From JBDRDI01 sp043820875 (GTDB lineage: Bacteria; Patescibacteriota; Patescibacteriia; Patescibacteriales; UBA12075), in the NCBI GenBank assembly GCA_043820875.1, contig JBDRDI010000034.1, forward strand, positions 1-64,000: 64,000 nt of DNA, read 5' to 3'. The notes beneath the pieces are model-generated. The model saw only the letters and a program-made list of their open reading frames with translations, made no database searches and had not been told where the DNA came from. Of the stretch, positions 14,891 to 22,843 are shown in pieces. Position numbers and translations under genes: made by a program. Every line of letters starts with the position of its first letter. The first letter of the stretch is position 1.

Positions 14891-16060
14891 ATGGCTAGAG
14901 TAAAAAGAAAGTGGCATAAAAAATTTATTAAGTACATGAATTTTATTGTCAAACATCCGAATTACACCGGGATGCCTGAGGCTTATAAGGCTGACGGTTC
15001 TATTAGATGGGTAACTAGCGGTAAAGGTGAAATAGGACAAAAACGACTTAAGTGGTGGGATAAAAAAAGAAAGGAACTAAAAATAGAAAAAGAGGGACCA
15101 TGGATTTCAAAAGTAGCGAGAGCGATTCATCCGACAGGATTGAAGCCGTGCCAAATTTGTGGTAAGGAAATGAGCTTGGATTACATCTATCCGAATAAAA
15201 GAAGTGGATTTAGTCCAGGCGCTATGAGTAACGCCCCTGACCGCTTCGATGGTTACCACACCTACAATTTATGTTGCAGAAGTACCCAAGATACCGGAAG
15301 ACATAAAGATAATTTAAATCGCTATGGTGAAGATAGACGCGCTTATGAAAATTGGGCAGACGGGGACTGGAAAGCTGCGAGTTGGTTGATGAAAGTTTTT
15401 AATAAACATAGGGTTAGTCCTGATCACATAGGTCCAATCTCTTTGGGGTTTTCTCATAATCCTAAGTTTAATCCTCTTACTCCGGCCAAAAACTCAGCAA
15501 AAAATAACAGAATGACTTATGCGGATGTAAAAGATTTAATCAAACTAGAAAAAAAAGGTGCGAGTGTTGTTTCGTGGCATTCAAAATATATTTGGGATCT
15601 CTTAAAGAATAAAATAAAGAATGATTCTGACGCATTAAGGTTAAGCAAAATAATGCGAAAAAATTTGCATCAGATTTTAATAATTTTAGCCGAGATATCA
15701 TCGAATGGATATGATCAATTTTTGGTTTCAAATTTTTTACACCCAGAATATGCATATTTTTCGATTTCTTTCAAAGACTTTAATCCTAAAGACGGCTCCT
15801 ATAAAGAGATGACTAAAATTCCGGGGAAAAAGAAACAATATAAAAATAATGCAAAACGATATATTCGTATTTCGCTTGAATCTCTAGCGGCGTACAGAGA
15901 GGTAAAAAACAGAAACACTCAAACTCGTCAATCAAAAAAAGTTCGAGATGCTTTAGATAAAACTTTGTTATTGTTAAAAAACAAGCATAATGCAGGAGCT
16001 AAAAAGAGCCTCTATAAAGTGTGTTCTATACTTAGTAAAGAATCGGCTAAAAATTATTGA
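14891..16060 (+). CDS. Type IIS restriction endonuclease, Alw26I/Eco31I/Esp3I-like (HNH)
   Basis: A 389-residue protein. An early block (GSIRWVTSGKGEIGQKR) is followed by a zinc-like pair CQICG near residue 94 and an HNH-type core: DHIGPISLGFSH with NPLTP and KNNR near 180-210. The C-terminal part is helical and probably binds DNA. The assignment comes from the overall pattern plus the neighbouring pair of methyltransferases, one N6-adenine and one C5-cytosine, the set known for this asymmetric-site family. I chose ATG 14891, one base after the controller stop, over the overlapping 14849. Eco31I is longer, so the match is to the family, not to a specificity. Confidence 0.7.
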   Translation: MARVKRKWHKKFIKYMNFIVKHPNYTGMPEAYKADGSIRWVTSGKGEIGQKRLKWWDKKRKELKIEKEGPWISKVARAIHPTGLKPCQICGKEMSLDYIYPNKRSGFSPGAMSNAPDRFDGYHTYNLCCRSTQDTGRHKDNLNRYGEDRRAYENWADGDWKAASWLMKVFNKHRVSPDHIGPISLGFSHNPKFNPLTPAKNSAKNNRMTYADVKDLIKLEKKGASVVSWHSKYIWDLLKNKIKNDSDALRLSKIMRKNLHQILIILAEISSNGYDQFLVSNFLHPEYAYFSISFKDFNPKDGSYKEMTKIPGKKKQYKNNAKRYIRISLESLAAYREVKNRNTQTRQSKKVRDALDKTLLLLKNKHNAGAKKSLYKVCSILSKESAKNY

Positions 16061-17177
16061 TCAATTTTTTCGCGTATTCTTTGGGTGATAATTTGCCAGC
16101 CATAAACTCTTGATATAATCCTTTCGCGTTTATTTTTTTATCAAAAATATTTTCACCTCCATTAACCTTAATTGAAGGAAGATTGCTTATAGCATCTTTA
16201 ACGGAAATATATCTCGCTTCATCAGTTATTATTTCTTCGGGATAACAATCCTCTGGATTTCCAGATAAAACGCCAATCATCACAACTCTTTTTCTTTTTT
16301 GTGGAACTCCGAATTTAACTGCGTGCATTTTTTTACCGTGCATTTTATATCCTAGATCAGAAAAACTTTCTTTAATACTTTCAAAAGTTTTCCCGTTATT
16401 GCTTGTTAAAATTCCTTCGACGTTTTCAACCAAAATCACTTTTGGTTTTATTTTTTTTACAACCTCAACAAACTCTTTGAATAAGAAATTTCTCGGGTCG
16501 TCAACAATTCGTTTACCTGCGTAAGAAAATCCCTGGCAAGGAGGGCCGCCAATAATAATATCAATTTTTTTACCTTTAATACTATTATAAAGTTTTTCTT
16601 TTACATCTTTATTTGTAATATCACCCTCAATAAGAATAGTCTTTTTGTGATTATTTTTATATGTTTCACATGCATAATTGAAATTATCATTCGCGGCAAC
16701 AATATTAAACCCTGCCCATTCAAAGCCCTTGCTTAACCCTCCTGACCCACAAAATAAATCCAAAACATTTTTAGTGTTTGTTTTTCTTTTTATTTTTTTT
16801 GCGATAGAATAAGCCAGTAGAGGTGGAACCGCATTGCCAATCTGTTTACAAAGTGATGTTTTTGATCCATAAAAAATATAATCGTCAGGAAACGATTGCA
16901 ATCGTGCTGCTTCACGCGCGCTTATTACCCGGTTGTCTTTTGGATGAATATAGGCTCCGTTACCCGGCCTATTAAAATAAGTTGTTATGGTATAGCTTGG
17001 TTTATTCCAACTTAATCTTCCATACAAAGTCGTTCTTCCTCCGGTTTTTCTTATTTGTTCTAGTCTTTTTGATGGTATGTGTAATGGAATATTTTTCCAA
17101 TTACCACCCTCGGGAATCGACATGACCATTTTTAGATCGTTTATACTAAGAGGGTAAGTTACATGATTATATAGCAT
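16047..17177 (-). CDS. C5-cytosine DNA methyltransferase, circularly permuted
   Basis: A 376-residue enzyme whose motifs appear in rotated order. Motif IX/X elements, normally C-terminal, come first: ARLQSFPDDY (91-100) and QIGNAVPPLLA (112-122). Then follow SAM-binding motif I DLFCGSGG (140-147), catalytic motif IV GGPPCQGFS with Cys214, motif VI ENVEG (251-255) and motif VIII QKRKRVVMIG. All catalytic residues are present, so it should be active. Permuted enzymes of this class are known (for example M.BssHII). It is convergent with the endonuclease (14-base overlap) and overlaps the adenine methyltransferase by 11 bases. Confidence 0.92.
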   Translation of the reverse strand: MLYNHVTYPLSINDLKMVMSIPEGGNWKNIPLHIPSKRLEQIRKTGGRTTLYGRLSWNKPSYTITTYFNRPGNGAYIHPKDNRVISAREAARLQSFPDDYIFYGSKTSLCKQIGNAVPPLLAYSIAKKIKRKTNTKNVLDLFCGSGGLSKGFEWAGFNIVAANDNFNYACETYKNNHKKTILIEGDITNKDVKEKLYNSIKGKKIDIIIGGPPCQGFSYAGKRIVDDPRNFLFKEFVEVVKKIKPKVILVENVEGILTSNNGKTFESIKESFSDLGYKMHGKKMHAVKFGVPQKRKRVVMIGVLSGNPEDCYPEEIITDEARYISVKDAISNLPSIKVNGGENIFDKKINAKGLYQEFMAGKLSPKEYAKKLINNF

Positions 17178-19035
17178 AATTTAAACTTTTGTTTATTGTT
17201 GTAATTAAATTTTCTTTTCGATATTTGCTAAGAACAAAATTAATTTCATCTTTCGTTAGTCGGTATAATTTAAAAATTTCAATATTGAGCTCAGCAACGT
17301 CATCATCATTTTTTTTATTTTTTATTTTGCTAACTAAATTTTCAATTTTTGTTTTTTGATTTTCATTTGGTATTACTATCGGTAGTTCAGCAATTTCGTA
17401 ATTACTTATATGATTATTTGAGTTTGTTATTTTAAATCTCCAGTCTAGCAGTAGTGAATTTAAAACTCCTAACAAATAATCAAGAGTAATTTTTTTATCT
17501 TCAAAAAGACTTTCCTTTTTACAAATATAATTACAAGAATTTCCGAGAACCATATTGGCAGGAATTTTTGTAAACTTTAATCTTTTATTTCCATGTATAT
17601 TTGATACTTGCTGACAAACAAGTCGATCTTTTGATAAGTGTTCTTTTTTCCCGTTTAATTTTAAAATAAAATTTTCATTTACAAATAGATTTCCCAATTC
17701 AAAATTGAATTCGGCAATATTAATGCCTCTTAACAATGGGTAGTCGGTTTTTTTCTCAGATATAAATTTTTTATCAAGTGTTAAATCTAGCTCACCTCGA
17801 AGATTATGAATGTCTGAAAAAGATTTTACTTTGGGATGGCCGTTTATTTTTTTAAGAACATTCCAGCCTTCTTCGTTTTCAGTTATAATCGGAGCTGATT
17901 CAGAAATTGTTTTAATGGTTTCGATTTTAATTTTTATACTTCTCTTTTCAAAATCAGAAGCGTTAATTACTTCAGGATTTATTTCTAACACAGCGCCGAG
18001 TTTGCTTTTATTTAATGCGAAGAAACAAAAAGCTTGCGAAATGTCAGGGAAAAATTCATTTTTTTCTGGTATAATATAAATTTTTGAAAACGAATAATTT
18101 TCCATTAATCTTTTTCTTAATTTTTCGCTTTGGCGATCGTTTAATAAAGTAACGGGAATTAATAAACCGATACGTCCATTCTTGTTTGTTAAATTTTCAA
18201 TTATTTCTTCAGTAAAAATTTTGTAATAGTTCAACGTACCCTCATTGTATTTGTAGATATTATTAATTTTGATAAAATCTACTAAATCCTTGATATTGAT
18301 ACGTTCATTTTTTTCGTCCACTGAATATTTATTAGAGTTTTCTTTTAATAATTTATATGGCGGGTTTGTTAATACCATATCAAAACCTTCTTCAACAAAA
18401 AATATTTTTTTAAGATTGTTTTTAATTATTATGCCATCCGATAAGTTAAAAAGTGAGTTGCCAGAATAAAAATTATTTTTATTTATACAGATAATTATTT
18501 TATACTTAAACGCTACATATAATGGAATTATTTTGGTTAGTAATTTTATTGCATCATGATCTATGTCGGCACAAAAAATATTTTCAATTACTTTTTGTGC
18601 TTTTACTTTATTTAAATCCGGAATGACACTAAACATATAATCAATATATGACAAAACGAAAATCCCAATTCCTGAGCATGGCTCTAAAAATTTAATTTTC
18701 AAAAGGTCTTCATCTTTTTTTACAAATTTAAAAGCCTCTTTTGTAATCTGTTTTGCAACCTCAAAATCAGTATAGTAAATGCCAAAATGTTTTCTTTCGT
18801 CGGTTTTATCAATTTTTTTATTTTCTTTGCTTTTCTGATGTATCAAGCCAATTAATTGAATAATAGAAATTGGATTTATGGAATTATCAGTTTTTAAATT
18901 TTTATACAAAAAATCATCAATTGAGTTTTTGATTTTTGGGCTGTCGGTTAAGAAGCTAAAAAGTATATTAATGAGCTCATCATTATTTTTATATTTGGAG
19001 CAGATAGTATTATAAATTTGAAAAATTTTCTTCAT
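17167..19035 (-). CDS. N6-adenine DNA methyltransferase (Eco57I/gamma-type)
   Basis: A 622-residue enzyme with KHFGIYYTD (about 83-90), SAM motif I LEPCSGIG (117-124), catalytic motif IV TNPPYKLL (about 225) and a C-terminal specificity-like region with LGNLFVNENF and NHISNYEIAELPI. Motif order I then IV is that of gamma-class N6-adenine methyltransferases such as Eco57I-like and Type I M proteins. It would methylate one strand of the asymmetric site while the adjacent C5 enzyme handles the other. It lies 16 bases downstream of the S24 repressor gene, so repressor and both methyltransferases probably form one operon. Confidence 0.88.
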   Translation of the reverse strand: MKKIFQIYNTICSKYKNNDELINILFSFLTDSPKIKNSIDDFLYKNLKTDNSINPISIIQLIGLIHQKSKENKKIDKTDERKHFGIYYTDFEVAKQITKEAFKFVKKDEDLLKIKFLEPCSGIGIFVLSYIDYMFSVIPDLNKVKAQKVIENIFCADIDHDAIKLLTKIIPLYVAFKYKIIICINKNNFYSGNSLFNLSDGIIIKNNLKKIFFVEEGFDMVLTNPPYKLLKENSNKYSVDEKNERINIKDLVDFIKINNIYKYNEGTLNYYKIFTEEIIENLTNKNGRIGLLIPVTLLNDRQSEKLRKRLMENYSFSKIYIIPEKNEFFPDISQAFCFFALNKSKLGAVLEINPEVINASDFEKRSIKIKIETIKTISESAPIITENEEGWNVLKKINGHPKVKSFSDIHNLRGELDLTLDKKFISEKKTDYPLLRGINIAEFNFELGNLFVNENFILKLNGKKEHLSKDRLVCQQVSNIHGNKRLKFTKIPANMVLGNSCNYICKKESLFEDKKITLDYLLGVLNSLLLDWRFKITNSNNHISNYEIAELPIVIPNENQKTKIENLVSKIKNKKNDDDVAELNIEIFKLYRLTKDEINFVLSKYRKENLITTINKSLNYAI

Positions 19036-19051
19036 TTTGTTAATTTAGATT

Positions 19052-19660
19052 TTATTTTGTATAAGATAAAATACCCTTTACGACTCCCTCGACTTTAAAA
19101 TTATTTTTATCTGCCAAAATAGCTTTGTATGACTGGTTAAGTGAAGTAAGAAAAAATTTATCATTATCAATCTGCTGAATTTTTTTAATAAGCACTTCGT
19201 CATTGTTAACACATATGACAATATTTCCGTCTTCAGCTTCGTTGCCCCTTTTTCCAATCACTAGATCGCCATTTTTAATTTTCGGCTCCATTGAATCTCC
19301 TCTCGCCCGAACTAGAAAAGCGTCAGCGGAAGGAAAACCTAAAATCTTGGTTGATATTGGAATTCTATCAATCGGATTACCGTCCAGCATAGATCCGTTG
19401 GGCCCGCATTGTGCCATTCCGTATAAATTCAAAAATGCGATTTTTTTATCCGGCTCATCAGCAAGAATTTGATAGTCCTGTGAATTATAGGGATTTTTAC
19501 GTAAATAACCTTTTTTCTCAAGTTGTTGTATGTGATGATAAATTACACTCGGAGAAGAAACACCTAATTCGGTCTGTAATTCCCTAATAGTTAGTGGCTC
19601 ATCAATATTATTTTTCAGTAATTTTAGTAATTTTTTTTGAGTAGGATGTAATTTTTTCAT
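19052..19660 (-). CDS. LexA/UmuD-like self-cleaving repressor (S24 peptidase)
   Basis: A 202-residue protein: a winged-helix N terminus (TIRELQTELGVSSPSVIYHH, about 24-43) and a C-terminal S24 protease with GDSMEPKIKNGDLVIG (Ser123), the Lys general base at 159/160 (EVLIKK), and a candidate cleavage site Cys85-Gly86. LexA family members repress DNA-damage genes and self-cleave on RecA filaments; phage CI-like repressors do the same to trigger lytic genes. It heads the methyltransferase operon and is divergent from the ubiquitin-like operon, with an operator-like palindrome between. It may be the island regulator rather than the host LexA. Confidence 0.88.
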   Translation of the reverse strand: MKKLHPTQKKLLKLLKNNIDEPLTIRELQTELGVSSPSVIYHHIQQLEKKGYLRKNPYNSQDYQILADEPDKKIAFLNLYGMAQCGPNGSMLDGNPIDRIPISTKILGFPSADAFLVRARGDSMEPKIKNGDLVIGKRGNEAEDGNIVICVNNDEVLIKKIQQIDNDKFFLTSLNQSYKAILADKNNFKVEGVVKGILSYTK

Positions 19661-19686
19661 AAAGAGGTTGTTGATAACTATAATAT

Positions 19687-19751
19687 ATTATATCATGTGG
19701 ATAAGAAGTGCGCAAGAACTTATTGACTTGTTCTAATATTTGTTCTATATT
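19687..19751. promoter_or_regulatory. Divergent promoters with a LexA-like operator between repressor and Ub-like operon
   Basis: Rightward promoter: TTGACT (19723-19728), 17-base spacer, TATATT (19746-19751). Leftward: TTGCGC (19715-19710), 17-base spacer, TATAAT (19692-19687). The dyad AGAAC-N10-GTTCT (19715-19734) touches both -35 regions, and GTTCTA repeats at 19730-19735 and 19742-19747 inside the rightward spacer. The layout suggests that the S24 repressor controls both directions. Confidence 0.65.
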
Positions 19752-19784
19752 TAATATAGATTAATAATTAATTAAAAGAGTCCT

Positions 19785-20057
19785 ATGACAAATGAAAAAA
19801 AAGGATCCTCTAATCGGGGCAAAGAATTAACAATTATTGTAAACGGTCGGGAAAAGATCGTAACAAGTAACGAGCTTTCGTTCGTCCATGTTGTTGAATT
19901 GGCTTTTGGTGTTATTCCGACCAATCCGAACACTATTTATACAGTGACCTACAAAAGAGGACACGGGAATAAGCCCGAGGGCATGATGGTTGACGGGGAT
20001 GTAATTAAAATTAAAGATGGAATGATTTTTAATGTCACAGCAACTGATAAATCATAG
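19785..20057 (+). CDS. Prokaryotic ubiquitin-like protein (multiubiquitin domain family)
   Basis: A 90-residue protein, one beta-grasp domain after a 14-residue polar lead. ELTIIVNGREKIV, SFVHVVELAF, IYTVTYKRGHGNKPEG and [18 protein letters not shown] match the multiubiquitin domain family, whose members are found with E1-like enzymes in predicted bacterial protein-modification systems. Many relatives carry two or more domains in tandem; this one has a single copy. There is no terminal GG, but the tail ends in TDKS like its relatives. It overlaps the E1 gene by 26 bases and has its own promoter. Confidence 0.88.
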   Translation: MTNEKKGSSNRGKELTIIVNGREKIVTSNELSFVHVVELAFGVIPTNPNTIYTVTYKRGHGNKPEGMMVDGDVIKIKDGMIFNVTATDKS

Positions 20058-21207
20058 CCCCGATCTCAAAAAGCTTAGAGATGAAGGTTTTGAAGTAAAA
20101 ATTAAATCTGGTTATTTGTTGATAAGCGGTGTTCCATATTTGAATTTTAATAAAGAAATAAAAAATGGAATTCTAGTATCTAAATTAGCCTTAACAGGGG
20201 ATAAGACAATAAAGCCTGATACCCATGTTGTTTTTTTTGTTGGCGAATATCCATGTCATAAAAATGGTTTAGAAATAGAACAAATTAGACATGACAGTCG
20301 TGAGCAGACACTTGTCGAGGATTTGATAATTAATCATTCTTTTTCTAACAAGCCGCGTGATGGATATACAGATTATTATGAAAAAATGAGTAGATACGTT
20401 GATATAATTTCTGCCCCGGCTCAAACGATAGATAGCTCTGTCACGGCAAAAACTTTTAAAATTATTGAATCTGATGATGAGGAATTCGTGTTTCATTATA
20501 TTGATACTAATTCAAGCCGGGCAGAAATTATGTTTATATCTGATAAACTAAAAAATCAAAAAATTGGAATAGTCGGACTTGGGGGCACAGGTTCTTATAT
20601 TTTGGATTTTATTTCTAAAACTCCTATAAAGGAAATTCACCTTTTCGATGGAGACATCTTCGCACAACACAACGCATTTCGCGCGCCGGGTGCTGCCTCG
20701 AAAGAAAAATTGAGCCAAAACATTTCCAAAATTCAATATTTGAAAGAAGTCTATTCGAATATGCATAAAAATATTGTTCTGCACCCAGGATATCTTAATC
20801 AAGAAAATATCAATCTATTGCCTGGTTTAGATTTTTTCTTTATTTGCATTGATAAGGGTGAAATTAAAGAAGAAATTTTTAATCGACTAATTGATCAAAA
20901 AATTCCCTTCATTGATACTGGAATGGGTATAGAAATCGTTGGAGATAAATTAATAGGGATTGTCCGAGCCACGTTAAGCAAAGAAAACCGAAGAGATCAC
21001 ATAGCTAAAAGGGTATCCTTTTTTGATCGAAAAGACGAAAACTATTCAAACAATATTCAAATCGCCGAACTTAATGCACTCAACGCTGCGTTAGCAGTGA
21101 TAAAATGGAAAAAGCTAAATGGACTTTATAATGATCAAGAAAAGGAATGTCATAACACATATACTATCGATTTAAATATGTTATTAAGTGACGACCATGA
21201 AACATAA
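20032..21207 (+). CDS. E1-like ThiF-family adenylyltransferase with N-terminal DUF6791-type domain
   Basis: A 391-residue protein that should adenylate the C terminus of the Ub-like protein. The ThiF domain has [12 protein letters not shown] (GLGGTG at 182-187), LFDGD (205-209) for the nucleotide and NAFR (214-217) corresponding to the Arg finger. The N-terminal 160 residues form a separate domain with [12 protein letters not shown] (Cys75) that I associate with DUF6791 and that may be E2-like; Cys75 is the candidate thioester residue. A late Cys lies in [10 protein letters not shown]. The start ([12 protein letters not shown]) inside the Ub-like gene gives a 26-base overlap, so expression is coupled. 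Confidence 0.88.
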   Translation: MSQQLINHSPDLKKLRDEGFEVKIKSGYLLISGVPYLNFNKEIKNGILVSKLALTGDKTIKPDTHVVFFVGEYPCHKNGLEIEQIRHDSREQTLVEDLIINHSFSNKPRDGYTDYYEKMSRYVDIISAPAQTIDSSVTAKTFKIIESDDEEFVFHYIDTNSSRAEIMFISDKLKNQKIGIVGLGGTGSYILDFISKTPIKEIHLFDGDIFAQHNAFRAPGAASKEKLSQNISKIQYLKEVYSNMHKNIVLHPGYLNQENINLLPGLDFFFICIDKGEIKEEIFNRLIDQKIPFIDTGMGIEIVGDKLIGIVRATLSKENRRDHIAKRVSFFDRKDENYSNNIQIAELNALNAALAVIKWKKLNGLYNDQEKECHNTYTIDLNMLLSDDHET

Positions 21208-21565
21208 ATTTGTAAAAAATATACCCGAATTTTTGGAAGATGGTATTATTTATATATCCATTGATTACAGTACGGTCGCGCATAAATGTTGTTGTGGGTG
21301 TGGCAATGAAATAATTACACCGCTTTCCCCGACGGATTGGCAACTGATTTTTGATGGCGAAACAATTTCTTTGTACCCGTCAATCGGGAATTGGAACTTA
21401 CTATGTAAATCCCATTACTGGATAACAAATAACAGAATTGAATGGAGCAAAAAATGGACGGATAAAAAAATTTACGAAGGCAGACATTTGGATAATCTTA
21501 ATAAAAAAAGACATTACAACAAAAGACAAGAAAATAAAAAAATGTTTTGGCGTTGGTGGAAATGA
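21197..21565 (+). CDS. DUF6527-like zinc-binding protein of the Ub-like operon
   Basis: A 122-residue protein with [54 protein letters not shown]. The Cys cluster CCCGCGN and the later C-x2-H could bind zinc. This is the DUF6527 family pattern, which repeatedly occurs beside multiubiquitin and ThiF genes. Its function is unknown; a role as ligase-like adaptor is speculation. Translation may begin at 21188 or 21197; both overlap the E1 gene. The basic C terminus ([14 protein letters not shown]) is unusual and could bind nucleic acid or membrane. Confidence 0.8.
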   Translation: MKHKFVKNIPEFLEDGIIYISIDYSTVAHKCCCGCGNEIITPLSPTDWQLIFDGETISLYPSIGNWNLLCKSHYWITNNRIEWSKKWTDKKIYEGRHLDNLNKKRHYNKRQENKKMFWRWWK

Positions 21566-21571
21566 ATTTTG

Positions 21572-21599
21572 TTGACTAAACTTATTTAAGTGGTAAAAT
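21572..21599 (+). promoter_or_regulatory. Promoter before the RelA/SpoT-domain gene
   Basis: TTGACT (21572-21577) and TAAAAT (21594-21599) with a 16-base spacer lie 70 bases before the start codon. This gives the synthetase gene its own transcription start just after the Ub-like operon. Confidence 0.55.
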
Positions 21600-21668
21600 A
21601 AAATTGGAACATTTATGTTTTAAAATAGCCCTATCTTGCAGCTATGTTTATAAAATTTATTTAAATAT

Positions 21669-22703
21669 ATGTCATTAATTAATAAATACGATTTTTTAAA
21701 AAAATATAATATTGATGAAAATAAATATAAGAAGGCAACTATTAGTTGGGATGATTTGGTAAACATATTTAATAATTACGAAATAACAAAAAATGATTTT
21801 GATCCAATTGCTCAATTTATTGTTAGCAAATTAAGAAAAGTAGAAAAAGTTCATTTTGCTCAATATAGAATCAAAAATTCAGAGCATTTAATAGAAAAGA
21901 TAATTAGAAAAAAAATCGAGAAAAGTTGTGATATAAAAGTTGATAATTATAAAGAAAAAATTACTGACTTGATAGGTGTTAGAATTTTGCATCTTTTTAA
22001 AGAGGATTGGAACAAAATTCATAAATTTATAATAGATGAGTTTGATCTATTGGGAAAACCAACTGCTTATGTAAGAAAAGGTGACGAGGAAAAATATATT
22101 GAACATTTCAAACAAAATAATTGTGATATTGAAGAACATAAATTAGGTTATAGGTCTGTACATTATCTTATAAAATCCGCGTTATCAAAAAAACAATATA
22201 TTACGGAAATACAGGTGAGGACTATATTCGAAGAAGGTTGGAGCGAAATAGATCATAAAATAAGATATCCTTATAATAAAAACAACATTATTCTTGAAAA
22301 ATTTTTAACTATTCTTAATAGGTTTGCAGGCAACGCCGACGAAATGGCTTCATTTATAAGTTTTCTTCAACGAGATCTTGATAAAAATAAAGCAATTATC
22401 CAAAAATTGAAACATGAAATAGACGAATTAAAAATTGACCACGAGAAAAAGAAAGAAATAAAAGAAAATATAGATAATGTAAGCGGCCTATATGCCAGTG
22501 CGTCTATTCTTTCAAAGTATTCGGGGCTAGTAGTAGCTGTGAAAGAAGCAAGCAATGTAATTAGCCATTCGGGATTATTAGAAGCAACAAAAATTGCACA
22601 ACAGGTGGTCGGAAATACAGAAGCTTTAACGGCGGCAAAAAATGTACAGCAAGTAACCAAGAGTTTGGGGGCTGTAAGACCAGTAATTGATGAGAATAAT
22701 TAA
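21669..22703 (+). CDS. RelA/SpoT-domain nucleotide pyrophosphokinase with helical C-terminal extension
   Basis: A 344-residue protein. The synthetase fold is indicated by VHFAQYRIKNSEHLIEKI (about 59-76), ITDLIGVRILHLF, GYRSVHYLI and EIQVRTIFEEGWSEIDHK, including the substrate-binding Tyr and catalytic Glu. No hydrolase HD domain is present. After residue 235 a long coiled helical tail with Ala-rich repeats (ASASILSKYSG, ISHSGLLEATKIAQ) follows. Single-domain synthetases make (p)ppGpp; several on defence elements are toxins (toxSAS, CapRel) that pyrophosphorylate tRNA or adenosine nucleotides. Proximity to the Ub-like operon suggests a linked defence role, but it has its own promoter. Confidence 0.85.
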   Translation: MSLINKYDFLKKYNIDENKYKKATISWDDLVNIFNNYEITKNDFDPIAQFIVSKLRKVEKVHFAQYRIKNSEHLIEKIIRKKIEKSCDIKVDNYKEKITDLIGVRILHLFKEDWNKIHKFIIDEFDLLGKPTAYVRKGDEEKYIEHFKQNNCDIEEHKLGYRSVHYLIKSALSKKQYITEIQVRTIFEEGWSEIDHKIRYPYNKNNIILEKFLTILNRFAGNADEMASFISFLQRDLDKNKAIIQKLKHEIDELKIDHEKKKEIKENIDNVSGLYASASILSKYSGLVVAVKEASNVISHSGLLEATKIAQQVVGNTEALTAAKNVQQVTKSLGAVRPVIDENN

Positions 22704-22746
22704 TAAAAATTGGACTCTCTTAACACTCCCACAATAACAATCCATA

Positions 22747-22775
22747 ATAACCCTATCCGACATTAAATTTATAAT
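22747..22775. repeat. Upstream element, copy 1 (ATAACCCTATCCGACAT)
   Basis: A 29-base element that recurs at 23745-23773 with 2 mismatches. Both copies end in a TATAAT-like box and lie 97 and 85 bases respectively from the next gene start. A weaker relative (ATAGCCCTATCTTG) lies at 21625, before the RelA/SpoT-domain gene. Confidence 0.75.
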
Positions 22776-22843
22776 ATCATTTATGCAAAGAGTTCTTAAT
22801 TATTGGCGGAAAATGGAGTAAAATAAATTTATAATAAAAAAAT

